DNA from: Tubulanus polymorphus
Taxonomy: Eukaryota; Nemertea; Palaeonemertea; Tubulaniformes; Tubulanidae
Direction: 5' to 3'
DNA length: 60,000 bases
Assembly (NCBI RefSeq): GCF_964204645.1
Contig: NC_134027.1
Location: 9,910,485 to 9,970,484 of the forward strand
The notes below the pieces were generated by a model, which made no database searches, was not told the DNA's origin, and saw only the letters and a program-made list of their open reading frames with translations. The translations under genes and the position numbers were made by a program. Shown here in pieces: positions 1-10,730 of this stretch (positions are counted from its first letter, which is position 1; the number at the start of each line of letters is the position of its first letter).

Positions 1-3000
1 CAAGCAGCAATATTTTATTTCACAAACAGCGCAATTCACAGGATATCAACAGCCGTGAATGAATTACCTTCATTTCTCAAATTTTTCATAATTTATGACG
101 ATCATTGCCTTATCAACATCTGTGTGAATCCCCACGTGTTTCTTATCGCAATCAATAGATGGCAGCACAAAACTTCGAGTTGGCTGTTGTATCTCATTTC
201 GTCGGTTGATGAAATGATGCTACTGATGAAATGTCGAAACGAACTAGGAGTGACTTTCACCCATTTTGAAAGCGCCGTCGTATTTATCCGAGCAAAAAAT
301 TTTCATTCACATATCAGTCCCGACTGATGCAGAAAACTGAAACCTGACTGCAGTGAACTGATATAAATCTCAGTATAGAGTTAACGAATAAAAATTTCAT
401 TCGTAAACTGAAACCTGTCTCGGCAAAATCCAGCAGCGGGTTTTTTTTTCGGCGTCTACTGGTACGTGGCACCACCGAAAAATCAACCGTATGTCGTTTC
501 AACTTTATCGAACGTATCTTAAATTCAATTTTTTTCGCCCCAGTTCCATCAATTTAACGCAGTTCCATGCATTAAATAGCTAGATGTACTGTAACCTGTA
601 AACCCATCATCAGAATGAATAGGGTACTTCTGAGATATACCCTGATTATTATTGGTACATGCCATGACCGCTAGGTGACAGCATTGCCCTAGGCAAGGAT
701 CATAAAGCATTCGTATGAATGTCACAAGATGCAGCAAGACCTGTTATAGCCAATTTTCAGCTATATTTTAGTCAGTTATTCATCGGCAATTTTCCCAGAT
801 TTTATGGTTGTTTTAGAGGCAGGTTCCTCGTACGATTGAAACTGCTCGATAACAATCCATTAAACACACAATCAACAGAGTTGAATTAATTATAATTTCG
901 ACAGAGTTTTTCTTAACGAAAACATATCTAAAATTGCAAACCCTTTATATAGATCGAACGTGGACCTTGGAAGGAAGTCTTCTAATGAAGTGTAGAGGCC
1001 ATGGTTTGATTACACCGATCACTTGTTTCTCCATTTGTTGTTACTACAAATGAGTCAATAATCAAGGTATGGCTAAAAATGACTTACAACAAGTAACTAA
1101 CTGTACGAGCCTACGTGGAATCTCACCAGGTATAATTACTAAGAAAATGAGTGTTCATGTTAACTTGCTGGTGGTGGTGGTAGTCAACAAAAGTTCACCA
1201 CTTCACCAAAACATGTAACACATAAATGCTCCCATTAAAGAAAGGTACGTAATTACCTTGAACACTAAACAGTACATATAATCAGCATCGCGACATGGTG
1301 GGTTGAATTCAGGCTACCTTACGTTACTCATGGGTAATGCCAATTAACAGACATAAATCTAGATAATGAAAACTTTTTCACTTCTCCTGAAGTACAGGAA
1401 AAACTGAATGCCTAGTGAAAGAAAACCTGAAACCAGAAACAGAGCCTCTTTGCCAAATGCCAAAACTAAGTCCATGACATGATTTGGATAACCCATGGAT
1501 ACAACCAAAACGTGGCATCACACCACATCACACCATTATGTTGAAGAAGGATGAACCGCTGGTGGACCTTATAAAAAGTAGCTATCTTGTTACAGAATAG
1601 ATTTTAACTGCCGGTACCTATAAAATCTGAAGACATCTTAAAACTGACCAAGTCACCGATATGGTAACGCACGTTTCTTTTTCAAGAAGATACACAACAC
1701 TAGGAAATGCCACAAAGGACACCATAAGATTGAGGCCTCACCGTGAAAAAGGTACCGATTCATCATGAATGATGATGGGCAACAACATCGCAGCATTCTT
1801 TCATGAGGCTAATAAGTTTCCGCATACACACGAATGATGCTCAACTGACATGATTTTGTTCAATATTTCGACATATGTAAATACGATACTCTATGAAACC
1901 GGAGAGCGCGTGCATGTAGCATCGTACGTTCACTTGCATTCGCTGAATTTTCTGCAGGCGCAAACACACGCGCGCGCACGTTGTGGAAATACTTTGTCGG
2001 ATTTTTAGACAGACGTTATTCCCCCGTGGCGTTTTTCATGATCGCGCTCCTATTTCGCCAACCGCATACGTGTCACCGTGTGATTTTTACGACAGACGCG
2101 GATTGATACCGGGTGACGTTCTGGTTGTCCTCGATTCAGGGCAGTTTTTTCTACGGATAATATCGAAACGTCTTATTGATCTTTGTCATAGAACAAGACG
2201 ATCGAGGGACCGTTTAAAAATAATCGTATCGGTAATCGATTACCGGTAAGTAAACAATCGAGATAGAAAACGTGTTGGACTTATTTTCTCCGTTAACTAT
2301 GCCGACAGCAAACAAAAAATGGTTAGTCATTATCATTGACATTCAACTCAAGTAAGGTAATTGAATTTCAGGTCTTCTTGGTTTCTGAGTGAATTGCTTC
2401 GAACTGGACCCAACCCTATTTAGTTCATGAATTACCATCAGTGTTCTAAAAAAAAGGTCATTTGTTAACCGAAAAAAAATGGCTACAGTTTACCTCGCAT
2501 AATTTTGACTGGCAAAATCGGTACGAGATAAGCGAAGTCCAATTAAGATAGGAAAATCAGAAAAATGATTGTTTTTATCCAAGTTGATTAAGGTCGGAAT
2601 TGGCCGTATCCGAGTAAAGCAACGTTTACTGTATTTTGAATATTATTCATGTCTGAGTGTAACTTGACATCAGAAATATAGCCTGTACTAAAATGACCCA
2701 AAAACAGCTGACAATCAACTAACTGCCTTTCAGAACTAAACGAAAAGAAACTTGAAGAAACTGAAAAACAAGAAATTGTCCAGGCCGGCAAGGGTACGAA
2801 ATAACCTACGACATATTGAAATTAATAACGAATAATAATAATAAAGTTTTTGTAGCGTGATAATTCCAGGCAAAAAGAACAAGTTCAAACTAAAGTTCAA
2901 ATGCGCTCAGGAGTTCACCAGCTTTTACCATTGCCATTTACTGTGGTCGAGCCAATTAGATCGATGGTAGGTTTGATACAACTGGTCTACGAAGCCAGTC

Positions 3001-3143
3001 CCTGGTGATCTATTGCTATTGCACTGACGATTATTTTTCAAACGTAGACCATTATCATCTAAGCCGTGCATCTTTGATCGACCGACGGATTTTGCTCCTC
3101 ATTAACTGTAACGAAATCAATACGAAGCGCCGTAACTGCTTAC
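1..3143 (-). other. DCP1 intron 2 (partial)
   Basis: No coding exon is recognisable on either strand. The stretch is AT-rich single-copy-looking DNA with a short CA/CG-alternating tract near 1960-1980. ORFs of 60-90 codons here (for example 1983-2249 on the plus strand) have no recognisable motif. Assigned to DCP1 because exon 2 ends with a good donor at 3143 and the next DCP1 exon is not seen. Confidence 0.7.
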
Positions 3144-3184
3144 CTGGTATAGACAAAAAGAGTGCCTTCGATATCCGTCTTTTC
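3144..3184 (-). CDS. DCP1: DCP1 coding exon 2 (41 nt)
   Basis: A 41-nt exon on the minus strand, preceded by a pyrimidine-rich acceptor (TTTTTCAG, ending at 3185) and followed by the donor GTAAGC at 3143-3138. It reads EKTDIEGTLFVYT plus a split codon AG|, which matches the strongly conserved DCP1 segment EKTDIEGTLFVY(R/T)R that directly follows the residues of exon 1. Phase 0 in, phase 2 out, consistent with exon 1. The next expected peptide (SxSPxxGFxIMNRL, EVH1 strand region) was not found between 1 and 3143, so the next exon probably lies beyond the left edge. Confidence 0.92.
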
Positions 3185-5223
3185 CTGAAAAACATCAATA
3201 ACTAATAATATTAGTGATAATGAACGAAGAAAGTTTACATACGTGTTTGACGCGCGAGACGTCTTTTCAAGACTAAAGGATGAATTTTCTATCAATCGGT
3301 CTTTCATTCCATCGAAAAGATTCATCAATTATAGTGTTTTATTTCATCGTAGGAATCATAGTCTACGTAGAGTTGGTAATGAGCAAAATATGTGATACAA
3401 CTCTTGAGTCGACCATGAATTGGAAAAATTTACATTTCTTCCCCTTTTAGCTTTGTTGTTCCTCATAGGGAAAAATTCGGTCTTCACAGCAGGATTTTCA
3501 CCCACCTTGCAACGTGTTGCTTGAAACGTTTTGAATTAAAAACCTTTTCGCATATCTGGTCGAATCATTAGGCGCGTTGCCACCCAATCCACCCTTAAGA
3601 TGGATAAAGAAACCCATTTAATTGAAAATGTTTTCGAAACTTTTTTCTTTAGTAATAATTCATCATTGTGAGATTCTACACATTAGGCCTATAGGCAATT
3701 GCTTATTTCTAGTCACAGCGAGGAACTAAGTGCTACCCGAGTACGTACATTGCACTTCAGTTCTGCCACCTTGTGGTAAAACAAATAAACAGAGACATGT
3801 ATTGACAATGACGATTAAGTACTAAAATCAGAAAAGCAGAAAGTGGGCCTGCTTACATTGGTCAGGTTATTCGGTCTTTTGGCCGTATTTACTATACGAT
3901 ACTAGTGTTCTAATAATCCATGTAACACAATCACATGTGATGAAAATGAACTCGAAGTTGAATCGGATTCAAATGAGTTGTCAAAATTTCTACTTAAAAG
4001 TAGAAACAAATATTTGACCACACCCTAGTGGTCATTATCAGGTATAGATCATTGACCCTTAATCAAAATGTGCCAATGACCATCCAACCACCAGCTCATT
4101 ACCTCCCCTCAGTACAGCTATCAATGCATATTATACCTAGACCCCCCTTTAACTGAGTGATCAAAGTTTTTAAACACCGAAATAATGTCAGGATGATTGG
4201 ACGAATGGTTAAAAAAAGCAAGACTACAGACGAATATGATAAAATTTGCTGCCATTAAAGGTGTCTCTGTGTCAAAGCTCAAAATCGTTAGTTCTACAGA
4301 AGTCAATTACAGACATTTTCAGTTCAATTCCATTCAAATCACCAAATAATCAGAATGTCACCCACGGGCTGCCATACTGTTTCAGTAAAATATGTAAGAG
4401 GGGATTCTGTACATCGAACAGGATAAAACACATGGCCGAATTCATAAAGAGGTGATCCACGTACAAATGAGCTACCCATAGGTGTATGTTTTCAAGATTC
4501 TAACTTTGACAGGGCAAAATTAAGCCTATTTGACTGTTGTCAATTTTCTTAGATTTTTAGTACGTGGTAAGTTTAGATAAACAATTGTTCCACATTCAAA
4601 TTTTGCAACTTCCGGTCGAGGATCTGATGTGATAGCTTCGCCTAATAATCGTTTTAATTTTTGGGCTAGGCGATTATTGTTTATTGAATCCTGTGCTGAG
4701 CAGAAATATATATCGACAGTGTCAAATAGGCCTTAATGTCGGAGATAGGGGGATCAGGGTATATACATCGCTAGCTGTATAACCATTAACTTATTCCCAA
4801 ATTGTACAAACTCGTTTTTGTGTAAACTCTATTTTGACAGAGCTATTGCACCACTCTGATTCTGTCTGAGTCAAGACTTGGTGCATTTGGAATATACTCT
4901 CATTCAAAGACTTAGAGGAGTCCTAGGTAGAGACAAGACATTCCACACATTGGGATGAAGAATGGAAGCAAGAATCTGTATTCGTGTGACGTGTATCAAT
5001 AAGCTGCTACTTTCAAAATTGATATCAAACGGCAATTTTGGGAATCATTCCATTGATGATCATTTACTTAAATCGATTATCACTTTATATTTCTGCGTGT
5101 TAAAATGATACCGTTCCGCGTTGCACATCGTTGAAACGATAACAGTAGTACGGTAGTGCTGCTCCAGAGCGGAATACACACAGACTACTCGTCTACTCAA
5201 CTAAAATGTAAAATACGGCTTAC
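3185..5223 (-). other. DCP1 intron 1
   Basis: A GT-AG intron of 2039 bp: donor GTAAGC at 5223-5218 and acceptor TTTTTCAG ending at 3185, minus strand. The body is AT-rich. I see no exon, RNA gene or mobile element in it. Confidence 0.85.
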
Positions 5224-5385
5224 CCATTCGCTCTGTTTTGGATTGAACAAATACAGCGCTACTTGACTAGCCGTGTCGACTATATCTGTTATGTATGGGT
5301 CTCTCTGTTGCAGTGCGCCGAGGTTTATGCGACCCTCAGCCGCGGGTTCGGGATTCAGCAGTTCCTCAGGAAGCATCGCCGCCAT
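5224..5385 (-). CDS. DCP1: DCP1 (mRNA-decapping enzyme 1), coding exon 1, partial gene
   Basis: DCP1 activates the decapping nuclease DCP2 in cytoplasmic 5'-3' mRNA decay; its N-terminal EVH1-like domain binds DCP2. This exon encodes 54 residues, MAAMLPEELL through NPKQSEW. It contains the family signature LGALQQRDPYITDIVDTASQ followed by VALYLFNPK, close to animal DCP1A/B (LAALKQHDPYI..., QVALYTF). The start at 5385 has a favourable context (A at -3, G at +4) and sits just ahead of conserved sequence. An in-frame ATG at 5457 would add 24 unconserved-looking residues. The exon ends TGG|GTAAGC (donor at 5223-5218), phase 0, and joins exon 2 in frame. The gene runs leftward, divergent from the calcium channel gene 3.1 kb away. 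The EVH1 core and C-terminal trimerisation region lie outside the window. Identity is secure from motifs; whether it is closer to vertebrate DCP1A or DCP1B cannot be told. Confidence 0.93.
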
Positions 5386-5700
5386 TTTTATTTGTTTATC
5401 ATACTTCTCAATGCAATTCAATGAAGATTTATTCGACAAAATATTCGTGCAAGTCAATTCAAACGGAATTTATTCTTATCGTAAATGAAAGAATTTCGCC
5501 GGAATGGTTCTCGGCTGTACGGGCATGAAGAAATGCTGGAAATACATTCAACCGTCATGAAAGGAAAAAGATACTGATATGTTTACAGCGAAGATAGTTC
5601 CCTGCATTGAGCCAAAAGGCCCGTCCGAAAACGTGCCTTGGCCGGGGACCGACTGCGCGTGCGGCGGGCACAATACGACCCCCAAGGCATTTTTAGGCCT
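5386..5700. promoter_or_regulatory. Probable DCP1 5' UTR and promoter region
   Basis: This stretch lies directly upstream of the DCP1 start. CpG density rises at about 5610-5690 (many CG dinucleotides and a GC-rich core) against an otherwise CpG-poor AT-rich background, as seen at housekeeping promoters. No TATA box or defined factor site is claimed. The transcription start is not known. Confidence 0.3.
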
Positions 5701-7185
5701 ATGGTGTATCTAAATTGAATTATTGATCTACACCGACAGTTCTATTTATCCTCTCGTTTCGTTGGGGTTTGAGTTGCCCCTAAATGACAAGCTTATTTTA
5801 ACTATGGAACCGGCGGTGAAACGACTGTGGGAAGCCTGCCCGGGTGCCATTGCCAGTTTTTGAGCGGGTATCGGTATAGATGCTGGTCGCCGATTCTGAA
5901 TGATCGATCTCAAAAAAAATAATAATTTATCATCAATCCATACTGAGCAAAGACGGCCTTCATTGCTTTGAATAAAAAGCCCGTGTTTTTCGTTTGTACA
6001 GAAGAGTACTACACCGGCATCTGAAAGTTCTCCCCAGCATTATTTCATCTTCCGTCGGTTGAGGTCATTTATCACTATACTAAAAAGTTTTCAAACCTCA
6101 TTTTCATTAATAGATTTAGTAAGCCTATGATTCAGTTTTTCAAAACAGATAATTAGTTATTCATTGATTCGGAACATTTTGTACTCAATTAGGTCTTGGT
6201 GCAAATTTCGGTGGTTCGACGAGGCCACCTACGTAACCCACTGCACAGAGAGCTATCCGAATACGTAGATCACGTACTCAGCCATTTCGGTTTTCTTGAA
6301 TTGTTCTAGACTCTAGATAACATCGATGGGGCAATAAAGTCCAGCCATTTCCACTGCAAATAAATATTGTCGATTTATTAGCGTGTTCTAGTTGTTTCTG
6401 TTCGGTGCGCTGGATGGAAGCGACAATTTATTGCAATAGTCTAAAGAAGATCGGATAGGGGAGTTTTGTTTGCTGCTTCCACCACCAAGTTGCACCTTTT
6501 GGAATGAAAATGGGGTTGGATGATTGGTTAGCTCAGCATGAAGTTTAAGTTCTTCAAATGCATTCCATGCGACGGGATAGAGCTTAAAGCAGAGAAAAAA
6601 CAAACAAACAATAAATTCAAAATTTTTTCATCCAAATGAAAAGAGAGTAGCTGTAGAAAAGTAGCCTTCTGTGTGGGCCGAGCAAAGCCTTAGGCTGCTG
6701 TTGCGAGCACCCAGTAAGGGAAAAAAGGAAAAAGGAATGAACAAAGGGAAAGGAATCGGCGATTGATAAATTTCGTAAATTTGATAGTTCAGAAGAAGGG
6801 GCAATCTTTAACAATTAGGGTTACGGTATTACATAGATGATGCGAAGGATCTACACGCTTTAAATTTCGTTTGCTTGTCATGCCGCGGTCCGCGTTTTTC
6901 ATTATGGCTTGACTCGATCTAGCACCGACTATCTTTAAATGCCATCATAAAACTATCATGTCATTAAGCAGTTATAAAAAGTGATGAATCTTAGTAGACC
7001 GATAATACGCGGAGTTTAGATTCCCAGGCCCGTAACCAGGGTTTTTCAAAAGCGGATCAAAACACGGCAATTTCGTCCGCAATAATGTTTCAACTGCCAG
7101 AGTTAGAAATGTTGGTCCACCCAGATCTGTTCTCGTACAGTGCAGCAAATTCACAATCGATTCATGAATGAATAAATCACAGGGG
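5701..7185. other. Intergenic region between DCP1 and Cav1, left part
   Basis: Non-coding DNA between the divergent genes. No exon, RNA gene or clear mobile element is recognised. ORFs here lack motifs and codon structure. Confidence 0.5.
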
Positions 7186-7388
7186 CTGGATTTATTCCAC
7201 GGCTCGTATCAGAGTTGTAGATTAATGTAAAAACGATAATCCGTTAATCCAATATCCATAGTTTATATAAGATAACTAATAATATAATAATAAAAGTTAT
7301 TTTATATATACTATAGACGTTGGATTAACAGATTATCGTTTTTATATTAATCTACAACTCTGATACGAGCCCTGTGGAATAAATCCAG
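7186..7388. mobile_element. Fold-back MITE-like hairpin element (about 203 bp)
   Basis: Two near-perfect inverted arms of about 80 bp. The left arm begins CTGGATTTATTCCAC and runs through GGCTCGTATCAGAGTTGTAG. The right arm is its reverse complement, ending AAATCCAG. The centre is an AT-rich stretch with ATATAAG-type repeats near 7262-7305. The arms differ at only a few sites, for example CCACGGCTC against CCACAGGGCTC. No ORF. This structure fits a non-autonomous DNA transposon; the superfamily cannot be named because no clear target duplication is visible. Confidence 0.75.
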
Positions 7389-7854
7389 TGTCAATTGCAA
7401 ACCCCAGTATCCTTGTAAAATACATTTGTTTATGATACAGGGATACTAGGGTCGGTCGATACCAGTTTTATTCATTCACGTGATAAGCCCGTGTCTCTCG
7501 TGATTACATCAACCGCGAATTGGGCGTGACAGTGCACTAGACCGCCATCTATCGTAAAAATACAACGCCAATGATTTGAAAATTTACCAACATTGCCGTG
7601 TGGCGGCGGCGTTAAATGATTCAAGTCATCCGAAATAACTTCCAGTGAGGTCGAATAACGATTATTTTTTTTACTCCTAAATGAATGTACATCACTAGAC
7701 CAAATTTCCCTCGCAAGATGACCAACATGAGTGCCTACGAATGCCCCGGCCTGTGACTTGTAGTAACTTGTACAAATCCAATCTATCATGATGTGATGAT
7801 CATCATCGAGGGCCTGATGAAATATGTACTTTTTGGTTTGATGGCCAATTAATA
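7389..7854. other. Intergenic region, no gene seen
   Basis: A 105-codon open frame exists on the minus strand (7472-7789), but it has no recognisable domain, splice context or neighbours that support it. Nothing else is identified here. Confidence 0.4.
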
Positions 7855-7950
7855 GCCAACACGGGGCGCGTGGGCTTTGTTGGGCCTTTCATGGCGTACG
7901 TCTCGCTAAGTCTCACTGAGATGAGAATAAAGACATTGTATTGTATTGTA
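7855..7950 (+). mobile_element. Possible 3' end of a non-LTR retroelement with ATTGT tail
   Basis: The segment GAGATGAGAATAAAGACATT is followed by a short (ATTGT)n tract, ending near 7950. Short pentanucleotide tails behind an A-rich 3' end are typical of CR1/L2-type LINEs and the SINEs that use them. No ORF is associated. The left boundary is not defined. Confidence 0.4.
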
Positions 7951-8519
7951 CTGAAGCAGTAGGTGTAGGAGAGCAGCACTGTCTACAACACTTTACACTG
8001 CAAGTAGCTCCCAACAACAGAACCAGGCAGCTGCTGCACGCTCACATCACCACAGCACTGCTCTAAACTAGACGCTGGGGAATTTTGTACGCCGCTTCTA
8101 TGTGAATCTCCGTATATAACTCAACTCTCTTGGATTTAATCAAATCTGGATTTAATAACCTTTATTATCGTGTTTGTAAATAATAGCGTGGAATCTGTAT
8201 GTATATTGTGTTTTTATTAGACAATGTCTATTCGTACGTTTAATAGAACTACTAGGGATTTTAATGTAGAAGACAGAGCTAGACAAGTCTTGTTGGTAGT
8301 TGATTTTATTTGCCTCGCGTAGCTTCTCTAGTGTCTGTAGTACTGAGAATTCAGCCTGTCTATTCTTGCGGATCAGCTGGTCGGAGTTCGTATCCTGTTC
8401 AATCATGGATGTTGTTATAAGATACTGTCCGAAATCATTGATATAGCCGTGCGGTTTTTATATTGTCTTATGAGAGAAATCATTATTTCGATATAATTGA
8501 CCCGCTTTCATTATCCACC
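7951..8519 (+). other. Region upstream of the Cav1 start (5' UTR and possible promoter)
   Basis: Lies directly 5' of the proposed Cav1 initiator ATG. No TATA box or transcription start can be assigned with confidence. An open frame on the opposite strand (8152-8406) encodes a charged, helical-looking peptide and is treated as a finding, not a gene. Confidence 0.35.
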
Positions 8520-8538
8520 ATGTCTTCATACAGGCCAG
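8520..8538 (+). CDS. CACNA1 (Cav1-type): Cav1 exon 1, initiator exon (19 nt coding)
   Basis: ATG in a good context (CCACCATG) opens MSSYRP, followed by one base G and the donor GTATGT at 8539. The single leftover base fits the phase-1 acceptor of exon 2 at 9731 and gives GGG (Gly7), so the protein starts MSSYRPGSNYDQ. Vertebrate Cav1.2 likewise places its first coding intron just before GSNY. The exon is very short, so the call rests on the start context, the donor and phase agreement. A different upstream first exon remains possible. Confidence 0.72.
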
Positions 8539-9730
8539 GTATGTATCAAATTATCGAATAAAAAATCTCCATTTTAATTCCATTTGATTAGATACGTCGA
8601 CCAAATTTTTTTCTATGTGTTTAGGCTAATTAACGCAGTTAAGGTCAATTAATGTTTAAAGCAATCTATTATTGATAAGGTGACTAATGATTTTTGAATA
8701 GGCCTATCTTTGTCAGGTTAGGAATTGATTAATCAAAATAAGTGGTCATTTCGTATCGTATTAACAAAGTATCTTGCTACAGCAATAAATTTCAAAGAAA
8801 CTTATGGAGAATCGATATGAATCCATCATGATCATTAATAAAGTCCCATGGATTGAAAATACATACTTTCTTTGATTATTCTGTACCAGGCCCTTAAATT
8901 GGCGCCTATTTCAATTGTTAATGGAACAAGAAAAATGGCCTTGTACATAGCCTATGCATTTTTGCATATATACATATATGAAAGGTTGCAACATCTGTAT
9001 TTTTAGAAAAGCGAATTATTGATGCCGAAAACACCCTATCGATTCATATTTTCAATGATTATTATGCATATAATAAGTACATTGTTGAAGAGCGTTGTAG
9101 GATGTTAACATATAAATTTGTATGTAAAACTAAAAACGAATCTATTGAATCAATGCTTCTCGTTTGTATATTCATTAAACGGAAACTAGAAACGACGATA
9201 TATTCCCTTGTGTAATTTCTGGGCGTAATACTTTGCTGATTTTCTATTCAGGTTGTTCTGCATGGTAAATGTATTTTGAATTTGACTTTTTCACACGACC
9301 ATGATTATTTTACACCGCGGTTTGCTTGACTTAATTTTTTTCTAAACTAAATGCCACGGTGATCGGTTTTTGATCTGTTGTACCAGGTAGGCTTATGGTT
9401 CCTGGTGGTTCCTCTTTTTTTGGTTTGTCTTATTGATTGTGGTGTATATTACAAATCTTTACTTGCTTAAATGGTTTGCTGCGTCTTTGCTGTCTTATTG
9501 ATTTGAATTCCTTCTGGAATGACCCTTTTTTGCAGCATTTCAAAAGATTTAGTTATTCTTACCTGTGAGATACATATGATAGATCTATATATGATGTTGA
9601 AACTTAGTTTTTGCTCTGGCTAGAAATCTTCCTGAATTTCAAGTAGCCGTTTAAAGTAGGGGTTTAAAGTAAGTAAAACCTCTCCCGATAGTTGTGGTAA
9701 AATTTTTATATCGTTTCTATTCCTTTGCAG
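8539..9730 (+). other. Cav1 intron 1
   Basis: Phase-1 GT-AG intron: donor GTATGT at 8539 and acceptor with a strong pyrimidine tract (TTTCTATTCCTTTGCAG) ending at 9730. AT-rich, with no recognised element. Confidence 0.75.
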
Positions 9731-10166
9731 GGTCAAATTATGACCAGGAGGATAATACCTATTCACCGAGACACGCTAACAATCGAGAAAGCAATCCTGC
9801 GTCGCCGCAGCCTACTCCTAATCGCAGTCCACAGCGGAATAGCACATCGGTTAATAACAGCCCGGCAAAAGCTGCCGATGGTAGTGGGCCGAAAGGTGGG
9901 GCGTCACAGCAGACTGGCGCGGCTCCATCAGGCCAGTCGACTATATCGAATATACCCGGATTAAGTAGCGCTTGGGCCAACGCGTTGGAAGCAGCCCGCC
10001 AGGCAAAGGCTGCCCAAGGCGGGGACAGTTCAACCATGACAAAACGCAGGACTAATCAAAGACAAAACCGACAAGCCCTGGCCAATGTGCGACCGGTACG
10101 GGCTTTGTACTGTTTAAGTTTGGAGAACCCTTTACGGAAACTGTGTATCGGAATTGTTGAGTGGAA
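9731..10166 (+). CDS. CACNA1 (Cav1-type): Cav1 exon 2: cytoplasmic N-terminus with NSCaTE motif
   Basis: 436-nt exon coding residues 7-152 of the spliced product. It begins GSNYDQEDN, followed by a low-complexity Ser/Pro/Asn/Gln stretch (about residues 17-80). Then comes [15 protein letters not shown], in which W88, L92 and R96 match the W-x3-I/L-x3-R spacing of the NSCaTE calmodulin-binding element of Cav1.2/1.3. A basic stretch ([11 protein letters not shown]) and the hallmark [14 protein letters not shown] / GIVEWK lead into S1. The exon ends TGG AA at 10166, directly before ATATCCTTTT, a U12-type donor. Reading through would give YPFITLHD and a stop, which is not Cav1 sequence; splicing to 10625 restores EWKPFE. 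Confidence 0.95.
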
Positions 10167-10624
10167 ATATCCTTTTATTACATTACACGACTAATGAATT
10201 GAATGATGATAGAAGGGTGGATACACCATTTCAAAATGATTATGCATCAGGCCTGACGGAAACGAAAAACTATTTGGTCGGCCATGCGCCATTTTTGCCA
10301 ACAACACCCTTACCAGAACTCAAAAAGATGCACATTTTTTATGTTGGCTTAAAAGTTTTTATTCTATATTTTCATGCTGCCTTAGAGAAACGTTGGTCAG
10401 CAATCCAATTGCACCCAGTCTGTCGGCCTTGTGCATAGGTCATGCGTAAGGAACGCTATATTGCAAGACTTAAGTCTCCCCTCCTCTATTGATGTTAAAA
10501 GACGAATAATAGCTTTCACCACTGAGAGTATAATCGTTGTATAGATTTTGTGGATTCAATGGGTTAAATACGGCTTTGTTTTTGTTGAAATTTTGCTCAA
10601 ATTTCCTTAACCTAACGTTTTCAC
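10167..10624 (+). other. Cav1 intron 2: U12-type AT-AC intron
   Basis: 458-bp phase-2 intron that starts ATATCCTTTT at 10167 and ends TTTTCAC at 10624. The branch-site motif TTCCTTAAC sits at 10603-10611, about 14 nt before the 3' end. All three are consensus signals of the minor (U11/U12) spliceosome. Only this AT-AC pair gives the conserved [12 protein letters not shown] join. A nearby GT-AG alternative (TTTAG at 10641) would delete PFEYL. Vertebrate voltage-gated cation channel genes are known to carry minor introns at this place. Confidence 0.93.
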
Positions 10625-10730
10625 GCCTTTTGAATATTTAGTACTGTTGACTATATTTGCCAACTGCGTAGCATTAGCAGTGTACACGCCCTATCCAGAA
10701 TCCGACTCAAATGAGGTCAATGCTGCATTG
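10625..10730 (+). CDS. CACNA1 (Cav1-type): Cav1 exon 3: segment IS1 and S1-S2 loop
   Basis: 106-nt exon, residues 152 (split) to 187. [20 protein letters not shown] forms transmembrane helix S1 of repeat I, followed by the acidic extracellular S1-S2 loop [15 protein letters not shown]. The 5' boundary is set by the AC end of the U12 intron. The 3' end is TTG|GTAAGT at 10731, phase 0. Confidence 0.96.

Noticed and set aside
1983-2249. 88-codon ORF starting MEILCRIFRQT
   Set aside because: No motif and no splice sites that fit DCP1. It is on the plus strand inside a minus-strand intron.
1-3143. Third DCP1 exon
   Set aside because: Searched by eye for the SxSPxxGFxIMNRL-type peptide on the minus strand; nothing fits.
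7472-7789. 105-codon ORF on the minus strand
   Set aside because: Composition is not distinctive, no homology is recalled, and no splice sites give it a partner.
9694-10194. Single 166-codon ORF starting [11 protein letters not shown]
   Set aside because: It reads through a strong acceptor at 9730 on the left and a U12 donor at 10167 on the right. Only the exon part 9731-10166 is Cav1-like. The ATG at 9694 is kept as a remote alternative start.
10641-10730. Exon 3 starting after TTTAG at 10641 with a GT-AG intron
   Set aside because: It would delete PFEYL, and no matching GT donor exists at the end of exon 2. The AT-AC pair restores the conserved peptide exactly.
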